Shown here: in pieces, positions 1 through 7,897 of the stretch | Layout: every line of letters begins with the position of its first letter | How positions within the stretch are numbered: position 1 is the first letter of the stretch | Assembly (NCBI GenBank): GCA_030747675.1 | Contig: JASLKH010000074.1 | Span: 1 to 33,408 of the forward strand | DNA length: 33,408 bases | Direction of reading: 5' to 3' | Source: Candidatus Thalassarchaeaceae archaeon | Lineage (GTDB): Archaea > Thermoplasmatota > Poseidoniia > Poseidoniales > Thalassarchaeaceae | Position numbers and translations under genes: made by a program | Notes under the pieces: generated by a model | Told to the model about the DNA's origin: nothing | Databases searched by the model: none | What the model saw: only the letters and a program-made list of their open reading frames with translations

Positions 1-76
1 CAAGCTTGGTCAACGGCGCTGGGTTTAGGTCCCAGTCCTCAGTGGTTCGCAGGTTCAAATCCTGCCCCCTGCACCA
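1..76 (+). tRNA. tRNA-Leu (anticodon UAG), 5' end cut off
   Basis: The 3' part of a class II tRNA. The anticodon stem is CTGGG (19-23) with CCCAG (31-35), enclosing a seven-base loop with anticodon TAG at 26-28, which reads CUA leucine codons. A 13-nt variable region (36-48) can form a short CC/GG arm, as expected for leucine. The T arm is GCAGG (49-53), loop TTCAAAT, CCTGC (61-65). The acceptor 3' strand is 66-72, the discriminator is A73 (usual for leucine), and CCA is encoded at 74-76. The 5' acceptor strand and part of the D arm lie before the window. Confidence 0.93.
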
Positions 77-87
77 TCCCTGAACCA

Positions 88-732
88 CTATTGATTCGAA
101 TTTTCCTCACTAGCAGCAATTCGTGATGAACGAGTTACCACAAAATATCCGGCAATTGAAATCAACAAAAATCCAAGAGGTACCCCGTAGATTACCAGTT
201 TCCCTACTGGTTCCGAAATGGTCCCATTGACCCCTGTAAATGTGCCTGAAACTTGATTCCATTTATCTGCATCAGATGGCATTTCATCGCCATTAACAGT
301 GTTAACAGTTAATCGCCAGTCAACACTCAATGTATCATCAATTGGAGCAGTCCATGAGACGTTCCAATTTCTCTGATTATTTCCCTGAAGAGTATGGGTT
401 AATTGCGAATTTTCAATTAGTTCTGTATCATTGGATACTGGTGCAAGGAAACCGTAGAGGATCCAAAGGTTAAATCCAGCACTATTGGTGGCATTTTCAA
501 TAGGTTCAGCACCACCGCTGACCGATATAGAAAAAGTATAGGTTAGATTTGACTCATAATAATCAGGAATTCCTTGAATTGTGATTTCGACATCAGAAGA
601 ACTCACTGCGGAATGACATATGCAACCATTTTCAACATTTGCGATCCCATCTGGTTTGGATTGTACTCCTGGTAAATTTGTAGATAGCAAGAATGCAATA
701 ATTGCGAATAAAACAAATCGTCGCAAATACAT
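88..732 (-). CDS. Secreted, C-terminally anchored protein with choice-anchor/Reeler-like domain
   Basis: A 214-residue surface protein. Residues 6-25 form a hydrophobic signal segment after two arginines. A mature part of about 155 residues is rich in Asn/Ser/Thr and beta-prone. One hydrophobic helix (about 181-203) is followed by a short charged tail, so the bulk should face outward. Near the mature N-terminus is a Cys-x-Cys-His motif (C37, C39, H40), followed by an 'IxGxPxYY' strand and 'SAGFNLW'. This layout recalls the choice-of-anchor V/Reeler-like domains of prokaryotic surface proteins that also begin with a Cys/His motif. Family assignment is from pattern memory and tentative; no enzymatic role is visible. 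It is transcribed divergently from the EF-hand membrane protein gene and ends 12 nt after the tRNA-Leu. Confidence 0.75.
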   Translation of the reverse strand: MYLRRFVLFAIIAFLLSTNLPGVQSKPDGIANVENGCICHSAVSSSDVEITIQGIPDYYESNLTYTFSISVSGGAEPIENATNSAGFNLWILYGFLAPVSNDTELIENSQLTHTLQGNNQRNWNVSWTAPIDDTLSVDWRLTVNTVNGDEMPSDADKWNQVSGTFTGVNGTISEPVGKLVIYGVPLGFLLISIAGYFVVTRSSRIAASEENSNQ

Positions 733-837
733 TATTTGACCGGACGTAGCATTATCTCATGAATCCTGTTATGTTTTGAGATGATAGGCGCGTGCTCCTT
801 GCCAAAGGGACAAAAGGCGAACCTTGCTTCGCGTAGT
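733..837. promoter_or_regulatory. Divergent intergenic region with a possible shared TATA-like box
   Basis: 105 nt between the divergent starts at 732 (-) and 838 (+). GCATTAT at 749-755 is the best TATA-like element; it lies about 21-24 nt from the minus-strand ATG and about 27 nt before an in-frame upstream ATG at 781. A small inverted repeat GCGAA (817-821)/TTCGC (828-832) sits just before the ATG at 838. Promoter placement is inference. Confidence 0.35.
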
Positions 838-2946
838 ATGAGCGACGTGAATGAATCCGCCGAAGGTGAGTTTCCTCCTGCGTCGCCAGACAGTTTGATT
901 CAGGAACTCGATGTAGATGGTTCTGGTTGGATTGAGTCAGATGAATTTGAAGAACAGAATCAAATTGATAAAGAATTACAGAAAATTTTTGATCGTAGAA
1001 ATGGTGCTGTGAGGCGTTTCCCCAGAGGTATTGAAGATTATGTTTTAATTTCTGGATTACTGTATGGCCTGCTGTTTTTCGGAACAATGTTTGCCATGAG
1101 TGCAGGAATGTTGGGCAATGGCGTTGAAATGGATGAAACACTTTCTGCAACGGTTCTTGATTTCGATGAATGTGACGATCCAGGCAACAATGTTTGGGTT
1201 AATGCGTGGATAGACGATTCTCATAACGTTCGTTTGGATGCATACAATGTACCAGATGAAGCTGGATTTACCAACATTCGATGGAAATTCTCTGATGGAT
1301 CTAATTGGATTACAGAAGAAAACTCCACTACGATAAAAATCGATTTTTCGGAATGGGATGATAGTGAATATGAGTTACTAGCCGAGTTCAATAATCATAC
1401 ATCACTTGAGAACTCTCAAAACTATTCAAATACATATACTACTTTGGCAAATAAAACTGTGAAATTAGAAGTTAGTTCATCCAGCCCAAGTATGGGATGG
1501 TTGCCATGGGTTTCTAATGCCCCGGTCAAAGATGCAGAGGTACTCAATGACGGACCTCGGGCTTGCTGGACTACATCAGAACTTGGGGGTTGGTCATGGA
1601 TTTTGATGGGGGCAGAATGGGGTGGTGGTCGTGAAACAGCAATGTTAGCGGGCGGCTCTGCAGGTGTCCCTCCATGGTGGATGGCCTTTATTTCACTATC
1701 AATGTCTATCTTTTTCTTGTTTGTTCAATACCCATTGATGTACCGGTTTTACCATAGAGAGGAAGATGATGAATTGTCCGACCCTCAACTAGCTCGTTTA
1801 ATTGAGCGGTCTGTGAAAAGTTGTGAGAAGAAATTGAGAATAGAGGTTGATTGGGATTCTTATCGTTATCAGCAACGAGATATTAGCATCGATGTCCTTG
1901 TTCCTTACAATACGACCATGGAGACATTCATTGACTCTAGAGACATACGTGGAGAAATTGTCACTAAAGTTCTAGATGAATTGAAGTCATATGGTGTGAT
2001 GAAGCCCCTTCATTTACAAGCTAATGCTGGCGATTCCAGACAAGGGATATTTGAATCTCTAAGAAAAGGACTTGACCCTTCTAAATTAGAGATTGAAAGT
2101 GGAGGTAACTACAATTCTTTAGTCGAGGACTATTCTAAATTCTTTGAGTCAGTAGGAACACTAGCAGGAGTAGAAGATCGTGCTATTGATGCAATCAAGG
2201 ATTGGTTCAAAGATTCAAACCTAATTGATAGGGGAAGTAAAGTTTACTCTGATGATTTACACCTTTACGTGCGTGTAATATACAAACCCAAGCAGAGATT
2301 AGCTTTCTTCCGATTCAAACAATCATATGTTGATGTTGAAGCTCAATTAGAGAATTTCATGTTACGTGAAATGAAGGGCCATATGGCCGAAAGAGAACTT
2401 GTTGTTAGTGCTAGAAATGAAGTTGGGACCCTTGCAGATAGATCAGCAGCAGGACGTGTTGAAGTATCCAAAGGCGGAGAGCATCAGGTATTGGTTGCTA
2501 AGCAAGAAGGATTAGTTGGCACAATTCTTCAAAATCAAGTTATGGGTGATGTATTATCAACGGTCGAATTTGTTGCCCATGAGAAAAGAGATTTCATCAA
2601 TAAATGGGGATTTTGGGGATTAATTGTTTTCGTTTGGATTCCATTTATGGCATCAGGAGTGCTTGTTGGTGCAATGCTAGGTTTGCTTAGCCGGATGAAG
2701 TTCATACGCGTTTTGATTGCCTGTGCGATAGGTGGTTTTGCAGCATCTATAACGTGGGCCTATACAGCGAGGGGAATCATCGAAGTTATGGAAAAATATC
2801 ATGCAGAGGCCTTGATACCTTGGATGATTGCAATTGTAGTAATTTTTGCTTTGGTCCATCTAAGAACAAGCAAAAGACGGCGAAGAGAAGCACTTTTCAA
2901 GGAAACTCAACAATTTTTCAGTGGTGTTTCTGAAACTGAATCCTAA
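838..2946 (+). CDS. EF-hand-bearing polytopic membrane protein of unknown function
   Basis: About 702 residues from the chosen ATG. A canonical EF-hand loop lies at residues 25-36, with D25, D27, S29, E33 and E36 in calcium-ligand positions, so a cytoplasmic or peripheral Ca2+ site is likely. A first membrane helix follows (about 62-85), then an Asn-rich, probably external domain to about residue 260, and a second helix near 280-302. A soluble charged domain of about 300 residues contains no motif I recognise. Three or four helices near the C-terminus precede a basic tail. The frame is open from an ATG at 781, but that 19-residue extension looks unlike a native N-terminus, whereas ATG 838 starts an acidic MSD... 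sequence like the gene at 26532; I prefer 838. No family recognised. Confidence 0.8.
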   Translation: MSDVNESAEGEFPPASPDSLIQELDVDGSGWIESDEFEEQNQIDKELQKIFDRRNGAVRRFPRGIEDYVLISGLLYGLLFFGTMFAMSAGMLGNGVEMDETLSATVLDFDECDDPGNNVWVNAWIDDSHNVRLDAYNVPDEAGFTNIRWKFSDGSNWITEENSTTIKIDFSEWDDSEYELLAEFNNHTSLENSQNYSNTYTTLANKTVKLEVSSSSPSMGWLPWVSNAPVKDAEVLNDGPRACWTTSELGGWSWILMGAEWGGGRETAMLAGGSAGVPPWWMAFISLSMSIFFLFVQYPLMYRFYHREEDDELSDPQLARLIERSVKSCEKKLRIEVDWDSYRYQQRDISIDVLVPYNTTMETFIDSRDIRGEIVTKVLDELKSYGVMKPLHLQANAGDSRQGIFESLRKGLDPSKLEIESGGNYNSLVEDYSKFFESVGTLAGVEDRAIDAIKDWFKDSNLIDRGSKVYSDDLHLYVRVIYKPKQRLAFFRFKQSYVDVEAQLENFMLREMKGHMAERELVVSARNEVGTLADRSAAGRVEVSKGGEHQVLVAKQEGLVGTILQNQVMGDVLSTVEFVAHEKRDFINKWGFWGLIVFVWIPFMASGVLVGAMLGLLSRMKFIRVLIACAIGGFAASITWAYTARGIIEVMEKYHAEALIPWMIAIVVIFALVHLRTSKRRRREALFKETQQFFSGVSETES

Positions 2947-2974
2947 ATATCAATCATCGTATCAGACTTGCGAA

Positions 2975-3000
2975 GGTAGTATAAGTCGCCTTTTACTACC
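2975..3000 (+). promoter_or_regulatory. TATA box inside a 7-bp inverted repeat before the ABC transporter genes
   Basis: GGTAGTA (2975-2981) and TACTACC (2994-3000) are perfect inverted copies 12 nt apart. The sequence AGTATAAG overlapping the left arm is a good archaeal TATA box, centred about 25 nt before the ATG at 3007, which fits a leaderless transcript. A dimeric repressor bound to the repeat would cover the TATA box and the region just before the start. The box and repeat are seen directly; operator function is inferred. Confidence 0.55.
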
Positions 3001-3006
3001 GATTTT

Positions 3007-3828
3007 ATGGCACTAATTTCGTTGCAGAATGTGAGTCGTTTTTATCACTCCGCAGGTGAAGAAGTTCGTGCCTTGGATGGAGTGAATCTCGAAATAGAAG
3101 AAGGTGAAGTAGTAATGTTACTTGGCCCTTCAGGATCTGGTAAAACAACTCTACTAAACATCATTTCAGCACTTGATAGCCCCACTAGTGGAGATTACAA
3201 GTTTGGGGGAAATGATGTCCCATCTGCATCCCATTCTCGCAAATTATTGCAAGCTTGGAAACGCTCTAAAGAACTTGAGAAAATGGCCAAATTCCGTCGA
3301 GAGAACATTGGATATATATTTCAATTTTTCAATTTATTAGGAGATTTGACAGTTTTAGAAAACGTCCTCTTATCTCAAGAGATCCATGGTGGCCGAAACC
3401 GGGACAGAGCTCTTGAAGTATTGGAGATGGTTGGTCTTGAAGGCCTTGAGAATAGATTCCCTTCAGAGTTATCTGGAGGTCAACAACAGAGGGTTGCTAT
3501 TGCAAGAAGTATAGCAAAATCCCCCCGGATATTATTGGGTGATGAACCCACAGGTAATCTTGATTCGAAAACCACTGAACAAGTGATGAGAGTTCTTGTG
3601 GACGCATGCCGTAAGGAAAAAATTACAGCGATTATTGTAACTCATGATTCAAGTTTGACTAAATTCGCCACACGTGTTATTGAGTTGGATTCTGGGAAAT
3701 TGGTTAGTGATGAATCCAAAGCACAAACAATTCTCGATACCACTTTGGATACTGCCAAGATGGTAGGTGGTGCAATCAAAAATGTGGTTGTAAATGCTCT
3801 TGAAAAGAGTAGAGTCTCTGAAGAATAG
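3007..3828 (+). CDS. ABC transporter ATP-binding protein, LolD/MacB type
   Basis: 273 residues with a complete ABC ATPase set: Walker A GPSGSGKT at 40-47, Q-loop glutamine at 106, signature LSGGQQQR at 155-162, Walker B ILLGDEP with E180, D-loop to 186 and the switch histidine at 213. The wording 'FQFFNLLGDLTVLENV' is typical of the LolD/MacB/FtsE group that pairs with FtsX-fold permeases, matching the downstream gene. Two differences stand out: an extra basic, helix-like stretch of roughly 18 residues (about 75-95) before the Q-loop, and a C-terminal tail of about 45 residues after the normal end. The substrate is unknown; such pairs move lipoproteins, peptides or drugs, or act as mechanotransmitters. 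Translation probably starts leaderless at this ATG. Confidence 0.93.
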   Translation: MALISLQNVSRFYHSAGEEVRALDGVNLEIEEGEVVMLLGPSGSGKTTLLNIISALDSPTSGDYKFGGNDVPSASHSRKLLQAWKRSKELEKMAKFRRENIGYIFQFFNLLGDLTVLENVLLSQEIHGGRNRDRALEVLEMVGLEGLENRFPSELSGGQQQRVAIARSIAKSPRILLGDEPTGNLDSKTTEQVMRVLVDACRKEKITAIIVTHDSSLTKFATRVIELDSGKLVSDESKAQTILDTTLDTAKMVGGAIKNVVVNALEKSRVSEE

Positions 3829-3837
3829 GTGCTTGAA

Positions 3838-6273
3838 ATGTGGCTTTTAGTCAAGCGATTAATCCGTAATCAGATACGGAGTGGTATTCTTTCAGTTGCT
3901 TTCCTAGCCCTTGTTTTATTGTCAACATCTGTTTGTGTGATGATGTGGGAACACACGCGGAATTCAGAGTTGGTTTATGATGAGTTTTATGATGAAACAA
4001 ATCTTGCTGACATTGTAGTCGAAACATTGCCTGGTTGGAATTATAGTTCAACAAATTTAATTGATGCATGTCATATGTCAAGAGATAATTTTGTAGAAAC
4101 AGATTTGTCAGTCAATGCCTGTGAAACACGATATACCCATCGTGAGGAATTCATAACTCCGGGTGGTGACATTTCTATGATTGCATATGGCTTAGAACAG
4201 GATGCTTCCGTAAGTATTCCTTGGTTCGACACAGATTGGGGAGAATTGGCGGATGAGCCAGGGGAAGTGGTCATCGATCGTCATATGCAAAAGCAATTAG
4301 AAATTGACATAGGTGATGAAGTCATTCTGATTTTGAATGGAAAAGAAGTGGAAATGACGGTAACTGGTATTGCCAACCACCCTCATCATATATTCTATGC
4401 AGAAGATGGAGATATATTGATGATTGAAGGAACGTTGGCAATCGTATATCTTCCAATTGATCAACTTCTCAGTGAATTAAATCTCAGTGGAAATGAGCGA
4501 AATTCGATGTTAATCGATGTATCGGGGACTCCTGAATATGATCTTTTGGATACTACTTCTAATGAGGGCGAACTCTTAGACACATTGCGAGATGACCTGG
4601 AAAAATCGTTAGAAATTCAAGGGATTGAAAGAGTTACAATTACTGACCGCAGCTCAATTTGGAGTGTAGAAATAATGCGACAAGATTTGGAAGGAAATAA
4701 AGTATTCACTCCAATAATTTTAGTAATACTTGCAGGAATTTCAGCATTAGTTATTAGCATTAGTTTAGAACGCCTAGTCCGCCGTCAAAGTCGTGAAATT
4801 GCAGTATTGAGGGCCGAAGGAATTGATTCTAAATCATTGTTAATTTCTTATCTTTCAATTCCCGTTTTCTACGGTGTAATTGGTGGTATTTCAGGAATAT
4901 TCCTTGGCCAATATTTATCTGAATTGATGACTACTTGGTATTTCGATATTATTGCAGGGATGCCAGTTGTAACTACTCGACATTATGCTGACATTGCTTG
5001 GTATGTACTTACAATCGTATTGTTCATACTGGTTTTGTTTGGAATGTGGCCTGCCATACAAGCTGTCCGTCTGTCTCCTTTGGATGTGATGCGCAAACAA
5101 TCGGGGGCTCGTCCAAATTCCTTTGTCGCAATGATTACTGCTAAATTACCTCCAATAGCGGGATTAGGTTTTAGATCAACATTCCGAAATCCGCGTCGTC
5201 TATTAATGACAGTTTTCGCTCTTGGAATTGCCTTGATTTTAGTTAGTGGAATGACTATGATTACAGAGGGAATGAAACAATGGATAGATGAAACAAATCA
5301 AGCGGAAACTTGGGATTACAAGATATATTGCAATGTTTTAGATCATGATGATTTGGGTAATTGGGTTCAAGAAAATACTGATCGGTATGAGTCACAATGG
5401 GCTTTAGAAGTTCCAGCTAATGCTTCTGGTGATACACGAATTTTGACAATGAATGCAGTGCAAGGATTCAGTACCGATGGAATTTCAACAATGCATAAAT
5501 CAAGGCTTGTGGATGGAAGACTACCTTCTATTGGAGCAGAACCACCTGAGGCTGTGATTGATATCGGCGCTCATGAATATCTAGATGATTGGGATATTGG
5601 CGACAATGTAGTCATTAAAGTCGGTGTTACTGAATTGGAATTCCAAGTTGTAGGAATTGTCGATGAAGCATCTCGATCGATATGGGTTCACCATACAGAT
5701 GTCATGGGAGAATTAGGTTCGATAGGTGAATCACTTCACAATGTGCTTTACTTGCGTGAAAATAGTGAATTCAATGAAAATCCATTGGATTTGAATGGAG
5801 TGGAAAGTGTAATTTCAATGACTAACAAGGAAGAAATGGTTGAAGGTATGGAACAAAGTTGGGATTCACAAAAGAAATATTTTCTTGCATTCCAACTTGT
5901 TGGAGCAATTGTTGCATTTATTGTACTATTGAATACATTACTCATTAATTTAACAGAACATGATTCGGAATTTGCGACTTTAAGGATTCTTGGAGCATCT
6001 TCACCAAAACTGATGAAAGTCATGATGTTTGAACATCTTGCAATTGGAATTCTGGGTGGTATTCTTGGGTCTATTTGCTCCATTTTGGCTGCAGAGGCCA
6101 TGGGGGCCGGTTTCAGTAATTGGGCATTCACATTGAATGTCTCGATTCAGTGGGATATCGCTTTCTATACTGCATTAGGTGTTGTAATTGCAAGTCTTTC
6201 AGTAGTACCATTTGGAATATTTAGGGTTCGCGGTATGGACCTTGTTGAAAAGGCAAAAGCATACTCGGAGTGA
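3838..6273 (+). CDS. ABC transporter permease with two FtsX/MacB modules
   Basis: About 811 residues. The architecture repeats twice: one N-terminal membrane helix, an extracytoplasmic domain of 220-250 residues (MacB_PCD-like), then three helices of the FtsX domain. Helices lie near residues 15-38, 290-310, 332-355, 381-402, then 448-472, 688-708, 732-755 and 776-798, giving eight in total. This suits the transporters in which one polypeptide holds both permease halves. The ends 'LSPLDVMR' and 'RVRGMDLVEKA' are the usual cytoplasmic tails after each FtsX domain. ATG 3838 is preferred over GTG 3829 because GGTG lies six bases before it; the GTG abuts the stop codon of the ATPase gene. It almost certainly works with the ATPase encoded directly upstream. 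Confidence 0.92.
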   Translation: MWLLVKRLIRNQIRSGILSVAFLALVLLSTSVCVMMWEHTRNSELVYDEFYDETNLADIVVETLPGWNYSSTNLIDACHMSRDNFVETDLSVNACETRYTHREEFITPGGDISMIAYGLEQDASVSIPWFDTDWGELADEPGEVVIDRHMQKQLEIDIGDEVILILNGKEVEMTVTGIANHPHHIFYAEDGDILMIEGTLAIVYLPIDQLLSELNLSGNERNSMLIDVSGTPEYDLLDTTSNEGELLDTLRDDLEKSLEIQGIERVTITDRSSIWSVEIMRQDLEGNKVFTPIILVILAGISALVISISLERLVRRQSREIAVLRAEGIDSKSLLISYLSIPVFYGVIGGISGIFLGQYLSELMTTWYFDIIAGMPVVTTRHYADIAWYVLTIVLFILVLFGMWPAIQAVRLSPLDVMRKQSGARPNSFVAMITAKLPPIAGLGFRSTFRNPRRLLMTVFALGIALILVSGMTMITEGMKQWIDETNQAETWDYKIYCNVLDHDDLGNWVQENTDRYESQWALEVPANASGDTRILTMNAVQGFSTDGISTMHKSRLVDGRLPSIGAEPPEAVIDIGAHEYLDDWDIGDNVVIKVGVTELEFQVVGIVDEASRSIWVHHTDVMGELGSIGESLHNVLYLRENSEFNENPLDLNGVESVISMTNKEEMVEGMEQSWDSQKKYFLAFQLVGAIVAFIVLLNTLLINLTEHDSEFATLRILGASSPKLMKVMMFEHLAIGILGGILGSICSILAAEAMGAGFSNWAFTLNVSIQWDIAFYTALGVVIASLSVVPFGIFRVRGMDLVEKAKAYSE

Positions 6274-6277
6274 TTTG

Positions 6278-7054
6278 ATGCGTCTTGTAACTTGGAATTT
6301 GAATGGTATTCGTGCAGCAATCCGTAAGGGTTTAGATGATTTTGTTGAAAGAATAAATCCAGATATTCTGTTGCTGCAAGAAGTCAGAGCCCTACCCGAG
6401 CAATTGCCAAAGGAGTGGACCCCGAAAATGGCGCACACACTAATGCATCCTGCTGAAAAGAAAGGCTATTCAGGAGTTGCAACTTGGGCGAATGAGTCAT
6501 TCACTGAAATGAGTCGCGGAATCGATACGGCACTTGATGCTGAAGATAAAGAAGGTCGTATGTTGCATACATATCACAATGGAATCCATTGTTTGAATTG
6601 CTATTTGCCAAGTGGGTCAAACAAAATTGAGAGGCAAATTTGGAAGGAGAGATGGATGGAAGACTTGCTTGAATGGGCACGTCCTTTCACAAAATTTGAC
6701 GAACCTGTTTTCCTTTGTGGCGACCTCAACATCGCTCACACAGAAGATGACATCTGGAACCCAGTTGGGAACAAAAAAATGAGTGGTTTTCTACCTCAAG
6801 AACGCGAATGGTTCGACCGTTTACTTACTTCCGGTTGGAATGATTTGTTACGTATCAGTGTCGGCCCAGGAAAGGGCCCTTACTCATGGTGGTCTAACAG
6901 AGGTCAAGCACGAGAGAAAGATCGAGGTTGGAGGATTGACTATGTTTTGGCAAATGCTGCAGCAGCCCCTTTTCTACAACGCGCATCAGTCATGCGTGAA
7001 GGTGGGTTAGTTGTCAGTGACCACGCACCTGTAATCGTTGATTTGGACCTTTGA
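6278..7054 (+). CDS. xthA: Exodeoxyribonuclease III / AP endonuclease
   Basis: 258 residues, the usual length of the ExoIII/Xth branch of the endonuclease/exonuclease/phosphatase fold. Visible signature residues are N7 in WNLNG, the metal-binding E35 in LLLQE, the GDLNIAH segment with catalytic Asp/Asn near 150, WRIDYVL near 226-232, and the terminal SDH pair D248-H249. It cuts DNA at abasic sites and trims 3' ends in base excision repair. ATG 6278 lies four bases after the permease stop and seven bases after GGAG, an ordinary Shine-Dalgarno spacing, so it is probably co-transcribed with the transporter genes. The frame is open further upstream, but inside the permease gene. Confidence 0.95.
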   Translation: MRLVTWNLNGIRAAIRKGLDDFVERINPDILLLQEVRALPEQLPKEWTPKMAHTLMHPAEKKGYSGVATWANESFTEMSRGIDTALDAEDKEGRMLHTYHNGIHCLNCYLPSGSNKIERQIWKERWMEDLLEWARPFTKFDEPVFLCGDLNIAHTEDDIWNPVGNKKMSGFLPQEREWFDRLLTSGWNDLLRISVGPGKGPYSWWSNRGQAREKDRGWRIDYVLANAAAAPFLQRASVMREGGLVVSDHAPVIVDLDL

Positions 7055-7055
7055 A

Positions 7056-7072
7056 TCGACCCGTAGGGTCGA
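7056..7072 (+). promoter_or_regulatory. 7-bp hairpin with GTA loop after xthA
   Basis: TCGACCC (7056-7062) and GGGTCGA (7066-7072) pair perfectly around a three-base GTA loop, two bases after the xthA stop. There is no downstream T run, so it is not a typical terminator. It shares the core CCC-GNA-GGG with hairpins at 9831 and 22985. Confidence 0.5.
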
Positions 7073-7106
7073 AGAGGATTGAAATGCAACACCACTTGGG
7101 CGAGGT

Positions 7107-7895
7107 ATGGAGGATGAGTTATCTGCGAGGATTTCACGCCTTTTCCCAAACGGAAGAGGTGTTTGGATTCCGATGGACCATGGGATATCCAGCTATCCTG
7201 AAAAGGGCCTTGATAAAATGGATACAGTCATCGATTCAATCATTGCAGGCGGAGCAGACGCAATAGTTTGTCAGAAAGGTGTTCTAACTAGCCAATATTC
7301 TCGTACAAATTGGGATGGATTTGTTTGCCATCTATCGGTTTCAACTGTCCATGGTGGTTCGAATTCCCAAAATAAAATTAAAGTTGGAACAGCGAAAGAA
7401 GCACTTTCACGTGGCGCAGTCGGTGTTTCTGGCCAAGTCAATCTTGGCGATAAAAATGAACCTGAAATGATTCTTGATATGGGGGAACTAACTAGTGAAG
7501 CACATGATGAAAAAATGCCTGTTTTGGGTATGATCTATCCTAGAGGGCCTAATCTTGTTAATATCCCTGGGGATTTGACTAATGGAATTGCTCACGCGGC
7601 CCGAGTTGCTTACGAATTGGGTTGTCATGCAGTGAAAGTACCTTGGACCGGTTCCGCCGAAATTTTTCGTGATGTTTGCTCTGCAGTTCCCATTCCAGTG
7701 CTAATTGCAGGGGGGACTAGTAGCGGTGATTTCGTTGAGACTTTACACGTAGTCGAGGCTGCAATATCTGCTGGTGCTAGTGGAGTGTGTATGGGGCGTC
7801 AAGTATTCGGTGCGGAGGACCCAGAAAGGTGTGTTAAAGCACTAAGAGCGATTATTCACCATGGCAAAAATGCGATAGAAGCCTGGGAGGTGTAA
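7107..7895 (+). CDS. aroA': 2-amino-3,7-dideoxy-D-threo-hept-6-ulosonate (ADH) synthase
   Basis: 262 residues of the DhnA/class I aldolase-like family. It condenses L-aspartate semialdehyde with a deoxy-ketofructose phosphate to make the C7 precursor of dehydroquinate in archaea that lack DAHP synthase. Visible hallmarks are the PMDHG segment near residue 22, MIYPRG with the catalytic tyrosine near 143, AVKVPWTG with the Schiff-base lysine near 176, and the phosphate-binding GGTSSG near 202-207. The next gene encodes the enzyme that uses its product, which separates it from a true fructose-bisphosphate aldolase. ATG 7107 is the first start in this frame after an in-frame stop at 7080, but it is poorly placed (GAGG only one base before it). 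A better Shine-Dalgarno serves an out-of-frame ATG at 7084. Confidence 0.92.
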   Translation: MEDELSARISRLFPNGRGVWIPMDHGISSYPEKGLDKMDTVIDSIIAGGADAIVCQKGVLTSQYSRTNWDGFVCHLSVSTVHGGSNSQNKIKVGTAKEALSRGAVGVSGQVNLGDKNEPEMILDMGELTSEAHDEKMPVLGMIYPRGPNLVNIPGDLTNGIAHAARVAYELGCHAVKVPWTGSAEIFRDVCSAVPIPVLIAGGTSSGDFVETLHVVEAAISAGASGVCMGRQVFGAEDPERCVKALRAIIHHGKNAIEAWEV

Positions 7896-7897
7896 TG

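Noticed and set aside
604-624. Cys-x-Cys-His in the small surface protein as a haem c site
   Set aside because: Haem c attachment needs CxxCH; the spacing here is one residue short.
3838-6273. FtsX cell-division protein
   Set aside because: The protein has two MacB/FtsX modules and about 811 residues; FtsX itself is about 300 residues with four helices.
7056-7072. Intrinsic terminator after xthA
   Set aside because: No T run follows the stem, and archaeal termination relies on T tracts rather than hairpins.
7084-7266. Sixty-codon frame with a good ribosome-binding site overlapping the ADH synthase start
   Set aside because: Its sequence has no protein-like pattern and lies inside a strongly conserved gene in another frame; kept only as a start-site oddity.
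7107-7895. Class I fructose-bisphosphate aldolase
   Set aside because: Same superfamily, but immediate overlap with DHQ synthase II points to ADH synthase.
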